Part shown: positions 39,648 through 52,857 of the stretch, piece by piece | How the letters are laid out: every line of letters begins with the position of its first letter | Numbering within the stretch: the stretch's first letter is position 1 | NCBI RefSeq assembly: GCF_001648775.1 | Contig: NZ_LVEJ01000008.1 | Span: 181,853 to 245,852, forward strand | Reading direction: 5' to 3' | DNA from: Pseudomonas fluorescens | Lineage (GTDB): Bacteria > Pseudomonadota > Gammaproteobacteria > Pseudomonadales > Pseudomonadaceae | DNA: 64,000 nucleotides | The notes under the pieces: model-generated | The model's database searches: none | Seen by the model: the letters and a program-made list of their open reading frames with translations, nothing else | Told to the model about the DNA's origin: nothing | Position numbers and translations under genes: made by a program

Positions 39648-39871
39648 GCTCAAATCCCTCTGCAACAGACTCCATCGCTGGAGTATCATCCAATTCATCC
39701 GCAATCTAATCCGTTAAAAGAATTGACTCCGCGGATCTTTTTTACCCACTGTGGGCTCTATTGGTTGTAACACCGTTTTCCCGATAGTCAAGGTGACCGG
39801 GCAGTCGGAGTTGAAAACGTGGACAACCGCCCCCACCACTGTATTTGCACAACTGACGAACCTTTCTTTCC

Positions 39872-40255
39872 ATGCATGCAATCAGCCAGATTCGACTAAC
39901 ATTCAATCAGGATCGCCCGCTTCTCCAAAAGGATCTTCCAGAGGAGCACGACGACGATTCGGCAGGCGTTGCTGTTCAGGAAGCAAAGCCTGCGTTACAG
40001 GCGCCGCCGATGTACAAGGTGGTTTTGTTTAATGATGACTACACACCGATGGATTTCGTCGTCGAAGTGCTCGAGGTGTTTTTTAACCTGAATCGCGAGC
40101 TGGCGACCAAGGTCATGCTGGCCGTCCACACAGAAGGACGGGCAGTATGTGGAGTGTTTACCCGCGACATCGCCGAGACAAAGGCCATGCAGGTCAACCA
40201 GTACGCCAGGGAAAGCCAGCATCCGCTACTCTGTGAAATCGAGAAGGACGGTTAA
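39872..40255 (+). CDS. clpS: ClpS, N-degron adaptor of ClpAP
   Basis: 127 aa. Disordered acidic N-terminal extension (about residues 1-45, needed to control ClpA), then the ClpS core [20 protein letters not shown] with NDDxTPM substrate pocket, [20 protein letters not shown] and the [14 protein letters not shown] end. It recognises N-terminal Leu, Phe, Tyr and Trp and hands substrates to ClpA, whose gene follows after 30 bases. Confidence 0.96.
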   Translation: MHAISQIRLTFNQDRPLLQKDLPEEHDDDSAGVAVQEAKPALQAPPMYKVVLFNDDYTPMDFVVEVLEVFFNLNRELATKVMLAVHTEGRAVCGVFTRDIAETKAMQVNQYARESQHPLLCEIEKDG

Positions 40256-40285
40256 TCGCCGACCACTTGGGTATGAGGTGAAGCT

Positions 40286-42556
40286 ATGTTAAACCGCGAG
40301 CTCGAAGTCACCCTCAATCTAGCCTTCAAGGAGGCTCGTTCGAAACGTCATGAATTCATGACCGTCGAACACCTTTTGCTGGCCCTATTGGACAATGAGG
40401 CTGCCGCCACCGTTTTGCGTGCCTGCGGCGCAAACCTCGACAAACTCAAGCATGACCTGCAGGAGTTCATCGACTCCACCACGCCATTGATCCCCGTTCA
40501 TGACGAAGATCGCGAAACCCAGCCAACCCTGGGCTTCCAGCGTGTACTGCAACGTGCTGTTTTCCACGTACAGAGCTCGGGCAAACGCGAAGTAACCGGC
40601 GCCAATGTGCTGGTTGCCATCTTCAGTGAGCAAGAGAGTCAGGCCGTGTTCCTGCTGAAACAGCAGAGCGTGGCGCGCATCGATGTCGTCAACTACATCG
40701 CTCACGGCATTTCCAAAGTGCCGGGGCATGGCGATCACTCTGAAGGTGAACAAGATATGCAGGACGACGAGGGCGGTGAGTCTTCTTCTTCAGGCAATCC
40801 TCTGGATGCTTATGCCAGCAACCTCAACGAACTCGCGCGCCAGGGTCGCATCGATCCGCTGGTCGGCCGCGAATCGGAAGTCGAGCGTGTCGCGCAGATT
40901 CTCGCGCGTCGGCGCAAAAACAATCCGCTGTTGGTCGGTGAAGCAGGCGTGGGTAAAACCGCGATTGCCGAAGGCCTGGCCAAGCGCATTGTCGACAATC
41001 AGGTGCCGGATCTGCTGGCCGGTAGCGTTGTTTACTCGCTCGACCTTGGCGCTCTGCTCGCGGGCACCAAGTATCGCGGTGATTTCGAGAAGCGTTTCAA
41101 GGCGCTGCTCAATGAACTGAAAAAACGTCCGCAGGCGATCCTGTTCATCGACGAGATCCACACCATTATTGGTGCGGGCGCTGCGTCGGGCGGGGTCATG
41201 GACGCTTCGAATCTGCTCAAGCCGCTGCTGTCGTCTGGCGACATTCGCTGCATCGGTTCGACCACGTTCCAGGAATTCCGCGGCATCTTCGAGAAGGATC
41301 GTGCCCTGGCGCGTCGCTTCCAGAAGGTCGATGTCGTCGAGCCGTCGGTGGAAGACACCATCGGTATCCTGCGTGGCCTGAAAGGGCGTTTCGAGCAGCA
41401 CCACAACATCGAATACAGCGACGAAGCGCTACGTGCCGCTGCTGAACTGGCGTCGCGCTACATCAATGACCGGCACATGCCGGACAAAGCAATTGATGTG
41501 ATCGACGAGGCGGGTGCCTATCAGCGCTTGCAACCGGTTGAGAAGCGCGCCAAGCGCATCGAAGTGCCGCACGTTGAAGACATCGTCGCGAAAATTGCGC
41601 GGATTCCGCCGAAGCACGTCACCAGCTCCGACAAAGAGCTGCTGCGTAATCTTGAGCGTGACCTGAAGTTGACGGTGTTTGGTCAGGACGCGGCGATCGA
41701 TTCGCTGTCGACTGCGATCAAATTGTCGCGTGCCGGTCTGAAGTCTCCGGACAAACCAGTCGGTTCGTTCCTGTTCGCAGGCCCGACCGGTGTCGGTAAA
41801 ACCGAGGCTGCGCGGCAGTTGGCCAAGGCGTTGGGCATTGAGTTGGTGCGTTTCGACATGTCCGAATACATGGAGCGTCACACCGTATCGCGTCTGATCG
41901 GTGCGCCTCCGGGCTATGTCGGCTTTGACCAGGGTGGTCTGTTGACCGAAGCGATCACCAAGCAGCCGCACTGCGTATTGCTCCTCGATGAAATCGAGAA
42001 GGCGCATCCGGAAGTCTTCAATCTGCTGTTGCAGGTAATGGACCACGGCACGCTGACCGACAACAACGGGCGCAAGGCGGATTTCCGCAACGTGATCGTG
42101 ATCATGACCACCAACGCCGGTGCTGAAACAGCTGCTCGCGCTTCGATCGGTTTCACCCATCAGGACCACTCGTCTGATGCGATGGAAGTGATCAAGAAGA
42201 GCTTCACGCCGGAATTCCGTAACCGTCTGGACACCATTATCCAGTTTGGTCGCCTCAGTCATGAGGTCATCAAAAGTGTGGTGGACAAGTTCCTTACCGA
42301 GCTTCAGGCGCAGTTGGAAGACAAGCGTGTGTTGCTTGAGGTCACTGATGCCGCGCGTAGTTGGCTGGCGGCGGGTGGTTATGACTCGGCGATGGGTGCG
42401 CGTCCGATGGCGCGTCTGATCCAGGACAAGATCAAGCGTCCGCTGGCGGAAGAGATTCTGTTTGGCGAACTGGCCGAGCATGGCGGTGTGGTGCACATCG
42501 ACATCAAGGATGGTGAGTTGACGTTTGACTTCGAGACTACCGCAGAAATGGCCTGA
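40286..42556 (+). CDS. clpA: ATP-dependent Clp protease ATP-binding subunit ClpA
   Basis: 756 aa. N-domain (residues 1-140) that docks ClpS; first AAA+ module with Walker [16 protein letters not shown] and Walker [14 protein letters not shown]; second with [15 protein letters not shown] and [14 protein letters not shown]. An IGF-type ClpP loop is present in about residues 610-620 ([10 protein letters not shown]). Unfolds substrates for ClpP (not in window). GAGG before the ATG at 40286. Confidence 0.97.
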   Translation: MLNRELEVTLNLAFKEARSKRHEFMTVEHLLLALLDNEAAATVLRACGANLDKLKHDLQEFIDSTTPLIPVHDEDRETQPTLGFQRVLQRAVFHVQSSGKREVTGANVLVAIFSEQESQAVFLLKQQSVARIDVVNYIAHGISKVPGHGDHSEGEQDMQDDEGGESSSSGNPLDAYASNLNELARQGRIDPLVGRESEVERVAQILARRRKNNPLLVGEAGVGKTAIAEGLAKRIVDNQVPDLLAGSVVYSLDLGALLAGTKYRGDFEKRFKALLNELKKRPQAILFIDEIHTIIGAGAASGGVMDASNLLKPLLSSGDIRCIGSTTFQEFRGIFEKDRALARRFQKVDVVEPSVEDTIGILRGLKGRFEQHHNIEYSDEALRAAAELASRYINDRHMPDKAIDVIDEAGAYQRLQPVEKRAKRIEVPHVEDIVAKIARIPPKHVTSSDKELLRNLERDLKLTVFGQDAAIDSLSTAIKLSRAGLKSPDKPVGSFLFAGPTGVGKTEAARQLAKALGIELVRFDMSEYMERHTVSRLIGAPPGYVGFDQGGLLTEAITKQPHCVLLLDEIEKAHPEVFNLLLQVMDHGTLTDNNGRKADFRNVIVIMTTNAGAETAARASIGFTHQDHSSDAMEVIKKSFTPEFRNRLDTIIQFGRLSHEVIKSVVDKFLTELQAQLEDKRVLLEVTDAARSWLAAGGYDSAMGARPMARLIQDKIKRPLAEEILFGELAEHGGVVHIDIKDGELTFDFETTAEMA

Positions 42557-42569
42557 CGGCTGTAGATCA

Positions 42570-42597
42570 AGAGGGCGCCTTCGGGCGCCTTTTTGTT
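42570..42597 (+). terminator. Terminator of clpSA
   Basis: GGCGCC ... GGCGCC around TTCG, extended by A/G-T pairs, then five T, 14 bases behind the clpA stop. Confidence 0.85.
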
Positions 42598-42604
42598 GTC
42601 TGTG

Positions 42605-42905
42605 TTTTTGTGTGTATATCCGTTGCTGCGGTGATGGTTTATTACGGTTTCGCCCTTACGGCGACTCACTTTTTTTACAAACGCCTAAAAAAAGTAAGCA
42701 AAAAAACGCTTGCTCCTGCGTGCGGCCCGCTCGCTGAGGCTCGGGGTTCCTTCGCTGCGGGATCGATCCGGGCGCATCGCCTCCGGTTTGCTTCGCTGCA
42801 CCTCCTCTCGCTGTGTCTGGCTTCGCCAAACGGTCGCTGCGCTCCCACCCCCGGATCAATCCCTCCACTCAGCCTTCTGATGTCGCCCGTGGATCAAGAT
42901 CAAGA
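42605..42905 (+). repeat. Left arm of a ~860 bp imperfect inverted repeat
   Basis: Begins TTTTTGTGTGTATATCCGTT, repeated exactly in inverse at 43443-43462. Further matching blocks with the right arm include CGGTTTCGC-CTTAC-GCG, CGCTGAGGCTC, GCATCGCCT-CGGTTTGCTT and CTGCACCTCCTCTCG. No convincing ORF; from memory, relatives of this element recur in P. fluorescens-group genomes. Confidence 0.75.
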
Positions 42906-42976
42906 GCAGGCGAGCTGACACTCGGCCTATTGAGTGGTGAAGAGCGGGTGTTCGGCTTTGGTTCAGTGTTGGATTC

Positions 42977-43126
42977 GCCCCTCACCCCAGCCCTCTCCCG
43001 AGGGAGAGGGAGCCGATTTTGGGGCCTTTCAAAATCTGAGTTCAATGCGGTATCGCACGTCGGCGTACCTCTACCAGACCACTCGGTCAGTTCCCTCTCC
43101 CTCCGGGAGAGGGTTAGGGTGAGGGG
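42977..43126. repeat. MITE-like element with inverted CCCTCACCC...GGGTGAGGG ends (copy 2), inside the large inverted repeat
   Basis: Same ends and internal ACTCGGTCAGT as the copy at 7149-7309. It lies in the spacer between the two arms, so one repeat family is nested in another. Confidence 0.72.
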
Positions 43127-43139
43127 CTCTTGATCTGGC

Positions 43140-43462
43140 TTGTGATCTTGCTTTGGCTTTGGCTTTGGCTTCGGCTTTTGATCTTTTGCCCCATCGGCAG
43201 GCCGAGCGTAGGTGTCCATCCGGGGGTTAGGCGCGCAGCGCCGTGCGGCGCAGCCGCACACATCGAGAGGAGGTGCAGCGAAGCAAACCGTAGGCGATGC
43301 CCCCGGATGGACACCGTAGCGAGGGAACACTGAGCCTCAGCGAAGTGCCGTACGCCGGGGCCAAGCCATTGGGTTACCTTTTCGGCGTTTGGAAAAGGTG
43401 ACCCGCTGTAAGAGCGAAACCGCCAGCGGCCGCACCCGAAAAAACGGATATACACACAAAAA
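43140..43462 (-). repeat. Right arm of the ~860 bp imperfect inverted repeat
   Basis: Inverse of 42605-42905, ending in AACGGATATACACACAAAAA. Its inner end carries a short tandem GCTTTG array (about 43148-43176) followed by CTTTTGATC, the counterpart of the GATCAAGATCAAGAGC at the inner end of the left arm. The 42557-43520 gap holds only this structure and the two terminators. Confidence 0.75.
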
Positions 43463-43483
43463 CAACAAAATGCAGACACAAAA

Positions 43484-43508
43484 ACGCCCGGCATAAACCG
43501 GGCGTTCT
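43484..43508 (-). terminator. Terminator of infA
   Basis: ACGCCCGG / CCGGGCGT stem, six-base loop, followed in sense direction by TTTTGTG, 15 bases behind infA. Confidence 0.8.
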
Positions 43509-43520
43509 GTATTGACTTGA

Positions 43521-43739
43521 TTAACGAGCGCGGTAAGTGATGCGCCCTTTGCTCAAGTCATAGGGCGTCAGCTCGACGCGCACTTTGTCACCGGTAAGAA
43601 TACGAATGTAGTTCTTGCGCATCTTGCCGGAAATATGCGCGGTTACGACGTGCCCATTTTCCAACTCCACACGAAACATGGTGTTGGGCAGGGTGTCGAC
43701 GACAGTGCCTTCCATTTCGAAGCTGTCTTCTTTCGACAT
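43521..43739 (-). CDS. infA: Translation initiation factor IF-1
   Basis: 72 aa, S1/OB-fold protein that binds the 30S A site. Starts [20 protein letters not shown] and ends [12 protein letters not shown], invariant features. The ATG at 43739; the longer frame is unsupported. Encoded on its own, between clpA and bpt as in Pseudomonas. Confidence 0.97.
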
Positions 43740-43851
43740 GCAGTAAAGCCCTCGGTATCCAATGAATGGCCCGGTGCAACTGCGCCAGGCAAAAGCGGCG
43801 TGCATTGTGCCCGAAAAATGGGGTTTACGCCAAGGGGTTTACGGCTTGGGT

Positions 43852-44559
43852 TTAGTTGAGGATGACCCAGCGCTGATTAATCAGCAATTCGATGGGGCGA
43901 TATTGCGTCTTGTAGTTCATCTTTTTGCAGTTCTTGATCCAGTAACCGAGGTACACCGCCTCAAGCCCGAGACGCTGTGCCTCGGCGATTTGCCAAAGGA
44001 TGGCAAATCGGCCAAGGCTGCGGCGCTCTTCGGCAGGTTCGTAAAAGGTGTATACCGCCGACAAACCGTTAGGCAGCAAATCGGTCACCGCCACCGCGAG
44101 CAACCGTCCGTCGAGTCGGAACTCGTAGAAGCGCGAGAAGGGCAGGTCGCGTACCAGAAATGTCGAGAATTGATCGCGGCTCGGCGGATACATGTCGCCA
44201 TCGGCGTGACGTTGTTCGATGTAGCGCTGGTACAGATCGAAATATTCTTCGCTGAACTGCGGTTTGGCCGGGCGCACCTGCAAATCGGTGTTGCGCTTGA
44301 AAATCCGCTTCTGCTGACGATTGGGCAGGAACTGCGCCACCGGAATGCGCGCAGGCACACACGCATTGCAATTCTGGCAATGCGGCCGGTACAGATGATC
44401 GCCACTGCGACGAAAGCCCATTTCCGACAGGTCTGCGTAGACATGCACATCCATGGGCTGGCTCGGATCGAGAAACAGGGTCGTGGCCTGTTCCTCGGGC
44501 AGATAACTGCAAGAGTGAGGCTGAGTGGCATAGAACTTCAAACGCGCCAACTCGGTCAT
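43852..44559 (-). CDS. bpt: Leucyl-tRNA-protein transferase Bpt (N-degron, acts on Asp/Glu N-termini)
   Basis: 235 aa, ATE1-like. Known bacterial Bpt enzymes add Leu to proteins with N-terminal Asp or Glu, making ClpS substrates. Cys motif [15 protein letters not shown] matches the ATE N-domain CxxC; conserved [20 protein letters not shown] and [20 protein letters not shown] follow. GAGGG lies before the ATG at 44559. 57 bases separate it from aat upstream. Confidence 0.93.
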   Translation of the reverse strand: MTELARLKFYATQPHSCSYLPEEQATTLFLDPSQPMDVHVYADLSEMGFRRSGDHLYRPHCQNCNACVPARIPVAQFLPNRQQKRIFKRNTDLQVRPAKPQFSEEYFDLYQRYIEQRHADGDMYPPSRDQFSTFLVRDLPFSRFYEFRLDGRLLAVAVTDLLPNGLSAVYTFYEPAEERRSLGRFAILWQIAEAQRLGLEAVYLGYWIKNCKKMNYKTQYRPIELLINQRWVILN

Positions 44560-44616
44560 GATCAACCCTCGGGATAAGCTGGTGAATTAAGTGTAAGCCA
44601 CGCGCGCAAAAGTCGC

Positions 44617-45297
44617 TCAGCAAACCCAGGTGGCACGATTGGGTTGATCCAGGTGGCGGGCCAGATAATCAGCGAAATCGAGGCGGGGAATCGCCCGGGC
44701 GCCGAGGCTGTGCAGATGATCGGTCGGCATCTGGCAGTCGATCAGTACGAACCCCGACGCTTTCAGATGGCGCACCAGTGTGGCAAAGCCGTACTTGGAG
44801 GCGTTGTCGGCGCGGCTGAACATTGATTCACCGAAGAACAGTTGGCCCATCGCCAGGCCGTAGAGGCCGCCGACCAGTTCACCCTGATCCCAGACCTCCA
44901 CCGAATGGGCGAAGCCGCGGCGGTGCAGTTCAATGTAAGCGTCTTGCATCGCCTCAGTGATCCAGGTGCCGTCGGCATAGTCCCGAGGTGCCGCGCAGGC
45001 GCGAATCACGGCGTCGAAGTCCTGATCGAAGGTCACCTGGTAGCGTTGCTGGCGCAGCAGTTTGCCGAGGCTGCGCGAGACGTGCAGTTCGTCGGGAAAC
45101 AGCACCGTGCGCGGATCCGGCGACCACCAGAGAATCGGCTGGCCCTCGGAAAACCACGGAAAGCAGCCATGGCGATAAGCCTGGATCAGACGATCGGCCG
45201 AGAGGTCGCCGCCCGCAGCGAGCAATCCGTTGGGGTCGCGCATGGCCTTTTCCAGTGGCGGAAAAGTCAGGGAATTACGTTGTAACCAAGTCAGCAT
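44617..45297 (-). CDS. aat: Leucyl/phenylalanyl-tRNA-protein transferase
   Basis: 226 aa. Adds Leu or Phe to proteins with N-terminal Lys or Arg. Contains the family start region [20 protein letters not shown], the [20 protein letters not shown] segment, [20 protein letters not shown] and [16 protein letters not shown]. Works with Bpt, ClpS and ClpA encoded nearby. Confidence 0.96.
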   Translation of the reverse strand: MLTWLQRNSLTFPPLEKAMRDPNGLLAAGGDLSADRLIQAYRHGCFPWFSEGQPILWWSPDPRTVLFPDELHVSRSLGKLLRQQRYQVTFDQDFDAVIRACAAPRDYADGTWITEAMQDAYIELHRRGFAHSVEVWDQGELVGGLYGLAMGQLFFGESMFSRADNASKYGFATLVRHLKASGFVLIDCQMPTDHLHSLGARAIPRLDFADYLARHLDQPNRATWVC

Positions 45298-45360
45298 GGC
45301 ATCCAGGCTTGCAGAAGGGGAGGGCGGTGCGGGCTGTTTGGCCCGCGATAAAGTGTGCCG

Positions 45361-46616
<1,256 letters not shown>

Positions 46617-49025
46617 TTGAAGAAATCCACCGCAGCACCAAAAACAGTCGTTCCGCTCTGGCGCCAACAGTTGCACTACCGGCTCAAGGAAGGTGCATTG
46701 ATCGCCATCGGCGCCCTGTGCCTGTTCCTGATGATGGCTTTGCTGACCTACGGCAAGGACGATCCGGGCTGGAGCCACAACAGCAAGATCGACGATGTAC
46801 AGAATTTCGGCGGCCCGGCGGGCTCCTACAGCGCCGACATTCTATTCATGGTGCTCGGCTACTTCGCCTATATCTTCCCGCTGCTGCTGGCGATCAAGGC
46901 GTATCAAATCTTCCGTCAGCGCCACGAACCGTGGCAGTGGAGCGGCTGGCTGTTTTCCTGGCGCCTGATCGGTCTGGTGTTTCTGGTGCTGTCCGGTGCC
47001 GCACTGGCGCATATCCATTTCCATGCCGCGACCGGTCTGCCGGCCGGTGCCGGTGGCGCTTTGGGCGAAAGCCTGGGCGATCTGGCGAAGAATGCGCTGA
47101 ACATTCAGGGCAGCACATTGCTGTTCATCGCGCTGTTCCTGTTTGGTCTGACGGTGTTCACCGACCTGTCGTGGTTCAAGGTGATGGACGTCACCGGCAA
47201 GATCACCCTCGACCTGTTCGAACTGTTTCAGGGCGCGCTCAATCGCTGGTGGTCGGCGCGTACCGAACGCAAACAACTGGTTGCGCAACTGCGTGAAGTC
47301 GATGATCGCGTGCATGACGTGGTTGCGCCGACGGTCACCGACAAGCGCGAACAAGCCAAAGTCAAAGAACGCCTGATCGAACGTGAGCAAGCCCTGAGCA
47401 AGCACATGTCCGATCGCGAAAAACAGGTGCCACCGGTGATCGCTCCGGCGCCAGTCAAGGCACCCGAGCCAAGCAAACGCGTACAGAAAGAGAAACAGGT
47501 GCCGTTGTTCGTCGACAGCGCCGTGGAAGGCACCTTGCCGCCGATCTCGATTCTCGATCCGGCAGAAAAGAAACAGCTCAACTACTCGCCGGAATCCCTG
47601 GCAGCGGTCGGCCATTTGCTGGAGATCAAGCTCAAGGAGTTCGGCGTCGAGGTCACGGTGGATTCGATCCATCCGGGCCCGGTGATTACCCGTTACGAGA
47701 TCCAGCCTGCCGCCGGCGTGAAAGTCAGCCGTATCGCCAACCTGGCGAAAGACCTCGCACGTTCGCTGGCCGTGACCAGTGTGCGGGTGGTCGAGGTGAT
47801 TCCGGGCAAGACCACCGTCGGTATCGAGATTCCCAACGAAGACCGGCAGATCGTGCGCTTCTCCGAAGTGCTGTCGACGCCTGAGTACGACAACTTCAAA
47901 TCGCCGGTCACTCTGGCACTCGGTCACGACATCGGCGGTAAACCGGTCATCACCGACCTGGCGAAAATGCCGCACTTGCTGGTCGCCGGTACCACCGGTT
48001 CCGGTAAGTCGGTGGGCGTGAACGCGATGATCCTGTCGATCCTGTTCAAGTCCGGCCCGGAAGACGCCAAGCTGATCATGATCGACCCGAAGATGTTGGA
48101 ACTGTCGATCTACGAAGGCATTCCGCACCTGCTGTGCCCGGTTGTGACGGACATGAAGGACGCCGCCAACGCCCTGCGCTGGAGCGTTGCCGAGATGGAG
48201 CGCCGCTACAAGCTGATGGCGAAAATGGGCGTGCGAAACCTGTCCGGCTTCAACGCCAAGGTCAAGGAAGCCCAGGACGCCGGTGAGCCGCTGAGCGATC
48301 CGTTGTACAAGCGCGAAAGCATTCACGACGAAGCGCCGTTGTTGCAGAAGCTGCCAACCATCGTTGTGGTAGTCGACGAATTCGCCGACATGATGATGAT
48401 CGTCGGCAAGAAGGTTGAAGAACTGATCGCCCGCATTGCCCAGAAGGCGCGTGCCGCCGGTATTCACCTGATCCTTGCAACCCAGCGGCCGTCGGTGGAC
48501 GTGATCACCGGTCTGATCAAGGCCAACATTCCGACCCGCATGGCGTTCCAGGTGTCGAGCAAGATCGACTCGCGGACCATCATCGATCAGGGTGGCGCCG
48601 AACAACTGCTCGGCCACGGTGACATGCTCTACATGCCGCCGGGCACCAGCCTGCCGATCCGTGTTCACGGCGCCTTCGTGTCCGACGAAGAAGTGCACCG
48701 CGTGGTCGAAGCGTGGAAACTGCGCGGCGCACCGGAATACAACGACGACATCCTCAACGGTGTCGAAGAAGCCGGCAGCGGTTTTGAAGGCAGCAGCGGT
48801 GGTGGCGACGGCGACGATCCGGAAGCCGACGCGCTGTATGACGAAGCCGTACAGTTCGTGCTGGAAAGCCGTCGCGCCTCGATTTCCGCGGTGCAGCGCA
48901 AGCTGAAGATCGGCTACAACCGCGCCGCACGGATGATCGAAGCCATGGAAATGGCCGGGGTCGTCACGTCGATGAACACCAACGGTTCGCGTGAAGTGCT
49001 GGCCCCTGGCCCGGTACGCGACTGA
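46617..49025 (+). CDS. ftsK: DNA translocase FtsK
   Basis: 802 aa. N-terminal four-helix membrane domain (about residues 25-200) anchoring at the septum, a short linker rich in K, P and V (residues 230-300), then the RecA-like motor with Walker [16 protein letters not shown] and Walker [15 protein letters not shown], and the C-terminal gamma winged helix ([20 protein letters not shown]) that reads KOPS. It pumps chromosome dimers for XerCD. The start is taken as TTG at 46617 (MKKSTAAPK), with AGGA 11 bases upstream; an in-frame ATG at 46524 adds an unlikely leader. Confidence 0.93.
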   Translation: MKKSTAAPKTVVPLWRQQLHYRLKEGALIAIGALCLFLMMALLTYGKDDPGWSHNSKIDDVQNFGGPAGSYSADILFMVLGYFAYIFPLLLAIKAYQIFRQRHEPWQWSGWLFSWRLIGLVFLVLSGAALAHIHFHAATGLPAGAGGALGESLGDLAKNALNIQGSTLLFIALFLFGLTVFTDLSWFKVMDVTGKITLDLFELFQGALNRWWSARTERKQLVAQLREVDDRVHDVVAPTVTDKREQAKVKERLIEREQALSKHMSDREKQVPPVIAPAPVKAPEPSKRVQKEKQVPLFVDSAVEGTLPPISILDPAEKKQLNYSPESLAAVGHLLEIKLKEFGVEVTVDSIHPGPVITRYEIQPAAGVKVSRIANLAKDLARSLAVTSVRVVEVIPGKTTVGIEIPNEDRQIVRFSEVLSTPEYDNFKSPVTLALGHDIGGKPVITDLAKMPHLLVAGTTGSGKSVGVNAMILSILFKSGPEDAKLIMIDPKMLELSIYEGIPHLLCPVVTDMKDAANALRWSVAEMERRYKLMAKMGVRNLSGFNAKVKEAQDAGEPLSDPLYKRESIHDEAPLLQKLPTIVVVVDEFADMMMIVGKKVEELIARIAQKARAAGIHLILATQRPSVDVITGLIKANIPTRMAFQVSSKIDSRTIIDQGGAEQLLGHGDMLYMPPGTSLPIRVHGAFVSDEEVHRVVEAWKLRGAPEYNDDILNGVEEAGSGFEGSSGGGDGDDPEADALYDEAVQFVLESRRASISAVQRKLKIGYNRAARMIEAMEMAGVVTSMNTNGSREVLAPGPVRD

Positions 49026-49092
49026 TTGCAAACGCAAGAGGCGGGACAATGATGTGCCGCCGCTCTCCCAACGAGTATTCAAGAGGACTCCC

Positions 49093-49713
49093 ATGCGTCT
49101 AATCCGCATGCTGCTGCCAGTACTGGCGCTGACCACTCTCACGGCCCACGCCGATGACAAGGACGTGGCGCGTCTGACCCAATTGCTGGAAACATCCAAG
49201 ACCCTGAGCGCTAACTTCTCGCAGCTGACCCTCGACGGCAGCGGCACTCAGTTGCAGGAAACCACCGGCGACATGACCCTGCAGCGTCCGGGCCTGTTCT
49301 ACTGGCACACCAATGCGCCGGCCGAGCAGACCATGGTCTCCGATGGCAAGAAAGTCACCCTGTGGGACCCGGATCTGGAACAGGCAACCATCAAGAAGCT
49401 CGACGAGCGTCTGACCCAGACTCCGGCGCTGCTGCTGTCCGGTGATGTGTCGAAGATCAGCCAGAGCTTCGATATCAGCGCGAAAGAGGCGGGCGGCGTG
49501 ATCGACTTCACCCTCAAGCCAAAAACCAAGGACACCCTGTTCGACAACCTGCGCCTGTCGTTCCGCAACGGTCTGCTCAATGACATGCAACTGATTGACA
49601 GCGTCGGCCAGCGCACCAACATCCTGTTCACCGGGGTCAAGGCCAACGAGCCGGTGCCGGCATCCAAGTTCAAGTTCGACATCCCCAAGGGTGCGGACGT
49701 GATCCAGGAATAA
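49093..49713 (+). CDS. lolA: Outer-membrane lipoprotein carrier protein LolA
   Basis: 206 aa. Signal peptide (residues 1-18, ending AHA). Mature protein is the LolA half-barrel: [53 protein letters not shown]. It ferries lipoproteins from LolCDE to LolB. GAGGA lies before the ATG at 49093. Order ftsK-lolA-rarA is conserved among gammaproteobacteria. Confidence 0.95.
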   Translation: MRLIRMLLPVLALTTLTAHADDKDVARLTQLLETSKTLSANFSQLTLDGSGTQLQETTGDMTLQRPGLFYWHTNAPAEQTMVSDGKKVTLWDPDLEQATIKKLDERLTQTPALLLSGDVSKISQSFDISAKEAGGVIDFTLKPKTKDTLFDNLRLSFRNGLLNDMQLIDSVGQRTNILFTGVKANEPVPASKFKFDIPKGADVIQE

Positions 49714-49721
49714 ATGCAATA

Positions 49722-49832
49722 ACCTGTGGGAGCGAGCTTGCTCGCGAATGCGTCGGAGCAGTCAGCCTATAGGGCGCCTGACACACCGCCTTCGTCGGAA
49801 CGCCGCCCGGAGCAAGCTCGCTCCCACAGGTA
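49722..49832. repeat. REP doublet
   Basis: Left unit GGGAGCGAGCTTGCTCGCGA, right unit partly decayed (CCCGGAGCAAGCTCGCTCCC), in the lolA-rarA gap. Confidence 0.85.
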
Positions 49833-49864
49833 TTGTTGCCCCCAGTGAGGTTTCATAGGTAGTG

Positions 49865-51187
49865 ATGGATCTGTTTCGCAGTGCACCGATTGCCCAGCCA
49901 CTGGCCGCGCGTTTGCGCGCGACCAATCTGGATGAGTACGTCGGTCAGGAACACCTGCTTGCTCGCGGCAAGCCTCTGCGTGAGGCGCTGGAGCAGGGTG
50001 CCTTGCATTCGATGATCTTCTGGGGCCCGCCAGGCGTGGGCAAAACCACGCTGGCGCGGTTGCTCGCGGAAGTCTCGGACGCGCACTTCGAAACGGTCTC
50101 GGCAGTGCTCGCGGGGGTCAAGGAGATCCGTCAGGCCGTTGAAATCGCCAAGCAGCAGGCCGGCCAGTACGGCAAGCGCACGATTCTGTTCGTCGATGAA
50201 GTACACCGCTTCAACAAATCCCAGCAGGACGCGTTCCTGCCGTACGTTGAAGACGGCACGCTGATTTTCATCGGCGCCACCACCGAAAACCCTTCGTTCG
50301 AACTCAACAACGCCTTGTTGTCGCGCGCCCGCGTCTACGTGCTGAAAAGCCTCGACGAAGCGGCGCTGCGCAAACTGGTGCACCGCGCACTTACTGAAGA
50401 GCGTGGCCTGGGCAAGCGCAACCTGACGCTCAACGACGAAGGCTTCCAGATGCTGCTGTCGGCTGCCGATGGCGATGGCCGGCGGTTGCTCAATCTGCTG
50501 GAAAACGCCTCGGATCTGGCCGAAGACAACAGCGAGATTGGCACCGAGCTGCTGCAAAGCCTGCTCGGCGATACCCGTCGGCGTTTCGACAAGGGCGGCG
50601 AGGCGTTCTACGACCAGATCTCGGCGCTGCACAAATCGGTGCGCGGCTCCAATCCCGACGGCGCGCTGTACTGGTTTGCGCGGATGATCGACGGTGGTTG
50701 CGATCCGCTGTACCTGGCCCGGCGTGTGGTGCGCATGGCCAGCGAAGACATCGGCAACGCCGACCCGCGTGCCCTGAGCCTGTGCCTGGCCGCATGGGAA
50801 GTGCAGGAACGCCTCGGCAGCCCGGAAGGCGAGCTGGCGGTGGCCCAGGCCATCACTTATCTGGCCTGCGCGCCGAAAAGCAACGCGGTGTACATGGGCT
50901 TCAAAACCGCACTGCGTGCCGCCGCCGAAAACGGCTCGCTGGAAGTGCCGCTGCACTTGCGCAACGCGCCGACCAAACTGATGAAACAATTGGGCTATGG
51001 CGACGAATACCGTTACGCCCACGATGAGCCGGACGCTTACGCCGCCGGCGAAGACTATTTTCCGGAAGAACTCGAGCCGATTCCATTCTATCAACCGGTG
51101 CCTCGCGGCCTGGAATTGAAGATCGGCGAGAAGCTCAACCACCTCGCTCAACTCGACCGTTTAAGCCCTCGGCAGCGGAGAAAATAG
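49865..51187 (+). CDS. rarA: Replication-associated recombination protein A
   Basis: 440 aa AAA+ clamp-loader-like ATPase (MgsA/RarA) acting at stalled forks with SSB. Walker [17 protein letters not shown], Walker [18 protein letters not shown], sensor region [20 protein letters not shown]. The C-terminal tetramerisation domain includes [20 protein letters not shown]. Start ATG at 49865 preferred over GTG at 49862. Its stop shares one base with the crcB start. Confidence 0.94.
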   Translation: MDLFRSAPIAQPLAARLRATNLDEYVGQEHLLARGKPLREALEQGALHSMIFWGPPGVGKTTLARLLAEVSDAHFETVSAVLAGVKEIRQAVEIAKQQAGQYGKRTILFVDEVHRFNKSQQDAFLPYVEDGTLIFIGATTENPSFELNNALLSRARVYVLKSLDEAALRKLVHRALTEERGLGKRNLTLNDEGFQMLLSAADGDGRRLLNLLENASDLAEDNSEIGTELLQSLLGDTRRRFDKGGEAFYDQISALHKSVRGSNPDGALYWFARMIDGGCDPLYLARRVVRMASEDIGNADPRALSLCLAAWEVQERLGSPEGELAVAQAITYLACAPKSNAVYMGFKTALRAAAENGSLEVPLHLRNAPTKLMKQLGYGDEYRYAHDEPDAYAAGEDYFPEELEPIPFYQPVPRGLELKIGEKLNHLAQLDRLSPRQRRK

Positions 51188-51561
51188 TGCTTCCATTGAT
51201 CATTGCGGTCTCCGCCGGCGGGGTTGCCGGCACTTTGTTGCGCTTCGCCACCGGCAATTGGATCAGCGCCAATTGGCCGCGGCACTTCTATACCGCGACG
51301 CTGGCCGTTAATATCGTGGGCTGTCTGTTGATTGGCGTGTTGTACGGCCTGTTTTTGATACGCCCGGAAGTGCCGATCGAGGTGCGTGCCGGGTTGATGG
51401 TCGGCTTCCTCGGGGGGCTGACGACTTTTTCATCCTTTTCACTGGATACGGTGCGCCTGCTGGAAAGCGGGCAAGTGCCGCTGGCCCTGGGCTATGCGGC
51501 ACTCAGCGTATTCGGCGGGCTGCTCGCGACGTGGGCTGGCCTGTCTTTGACCAAACTTTGA
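51187..51561 (+). CDS. crcB: Fluoride ion channel CrcB (Fluc)
   Basis: 124 aa, four transmembrane helices; dual-topology dimer exporting fluoride. Conserved [10 protein letters not shown] at the start, [15 protein letters not shown] with the pore Asn, and [17 protein letters not shown] with the TTFS(S/T)F signature. GTG start at 51187 overlaps the last base of rarA's stop, so it depends on rarA translation; no fluoride riboswitch precedes it. Confidence 0.94.
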   Translation: MLPLIIAVSAGGVAGTLLRFATGNWISANWPRHFYTATLAVNIVGCLLIGVLYGLFLIRPEVPIEVRAGLMVGFLGGLTTFSSFSLDTVRLLESGQVPLALGYAALSVFGGLLATWAGLSLTKL

Positions 51562-51564
51562 TAA

Positions 51565-52857
<1,293 letters not shown>

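Noticed and set aside
42525..43494. Several 60-150-codon frames in the nested repeat
   Set aside because: All run through inverted repeat arms, in several frames, with low-complexity products (for example a KPK-rich run).
51100..51187. Possible fluoride riboswitch before crcB
   Set aside because: The sequence is the coding end of rarA and crcB starts on its stop codon; there is no room for the aptamer.
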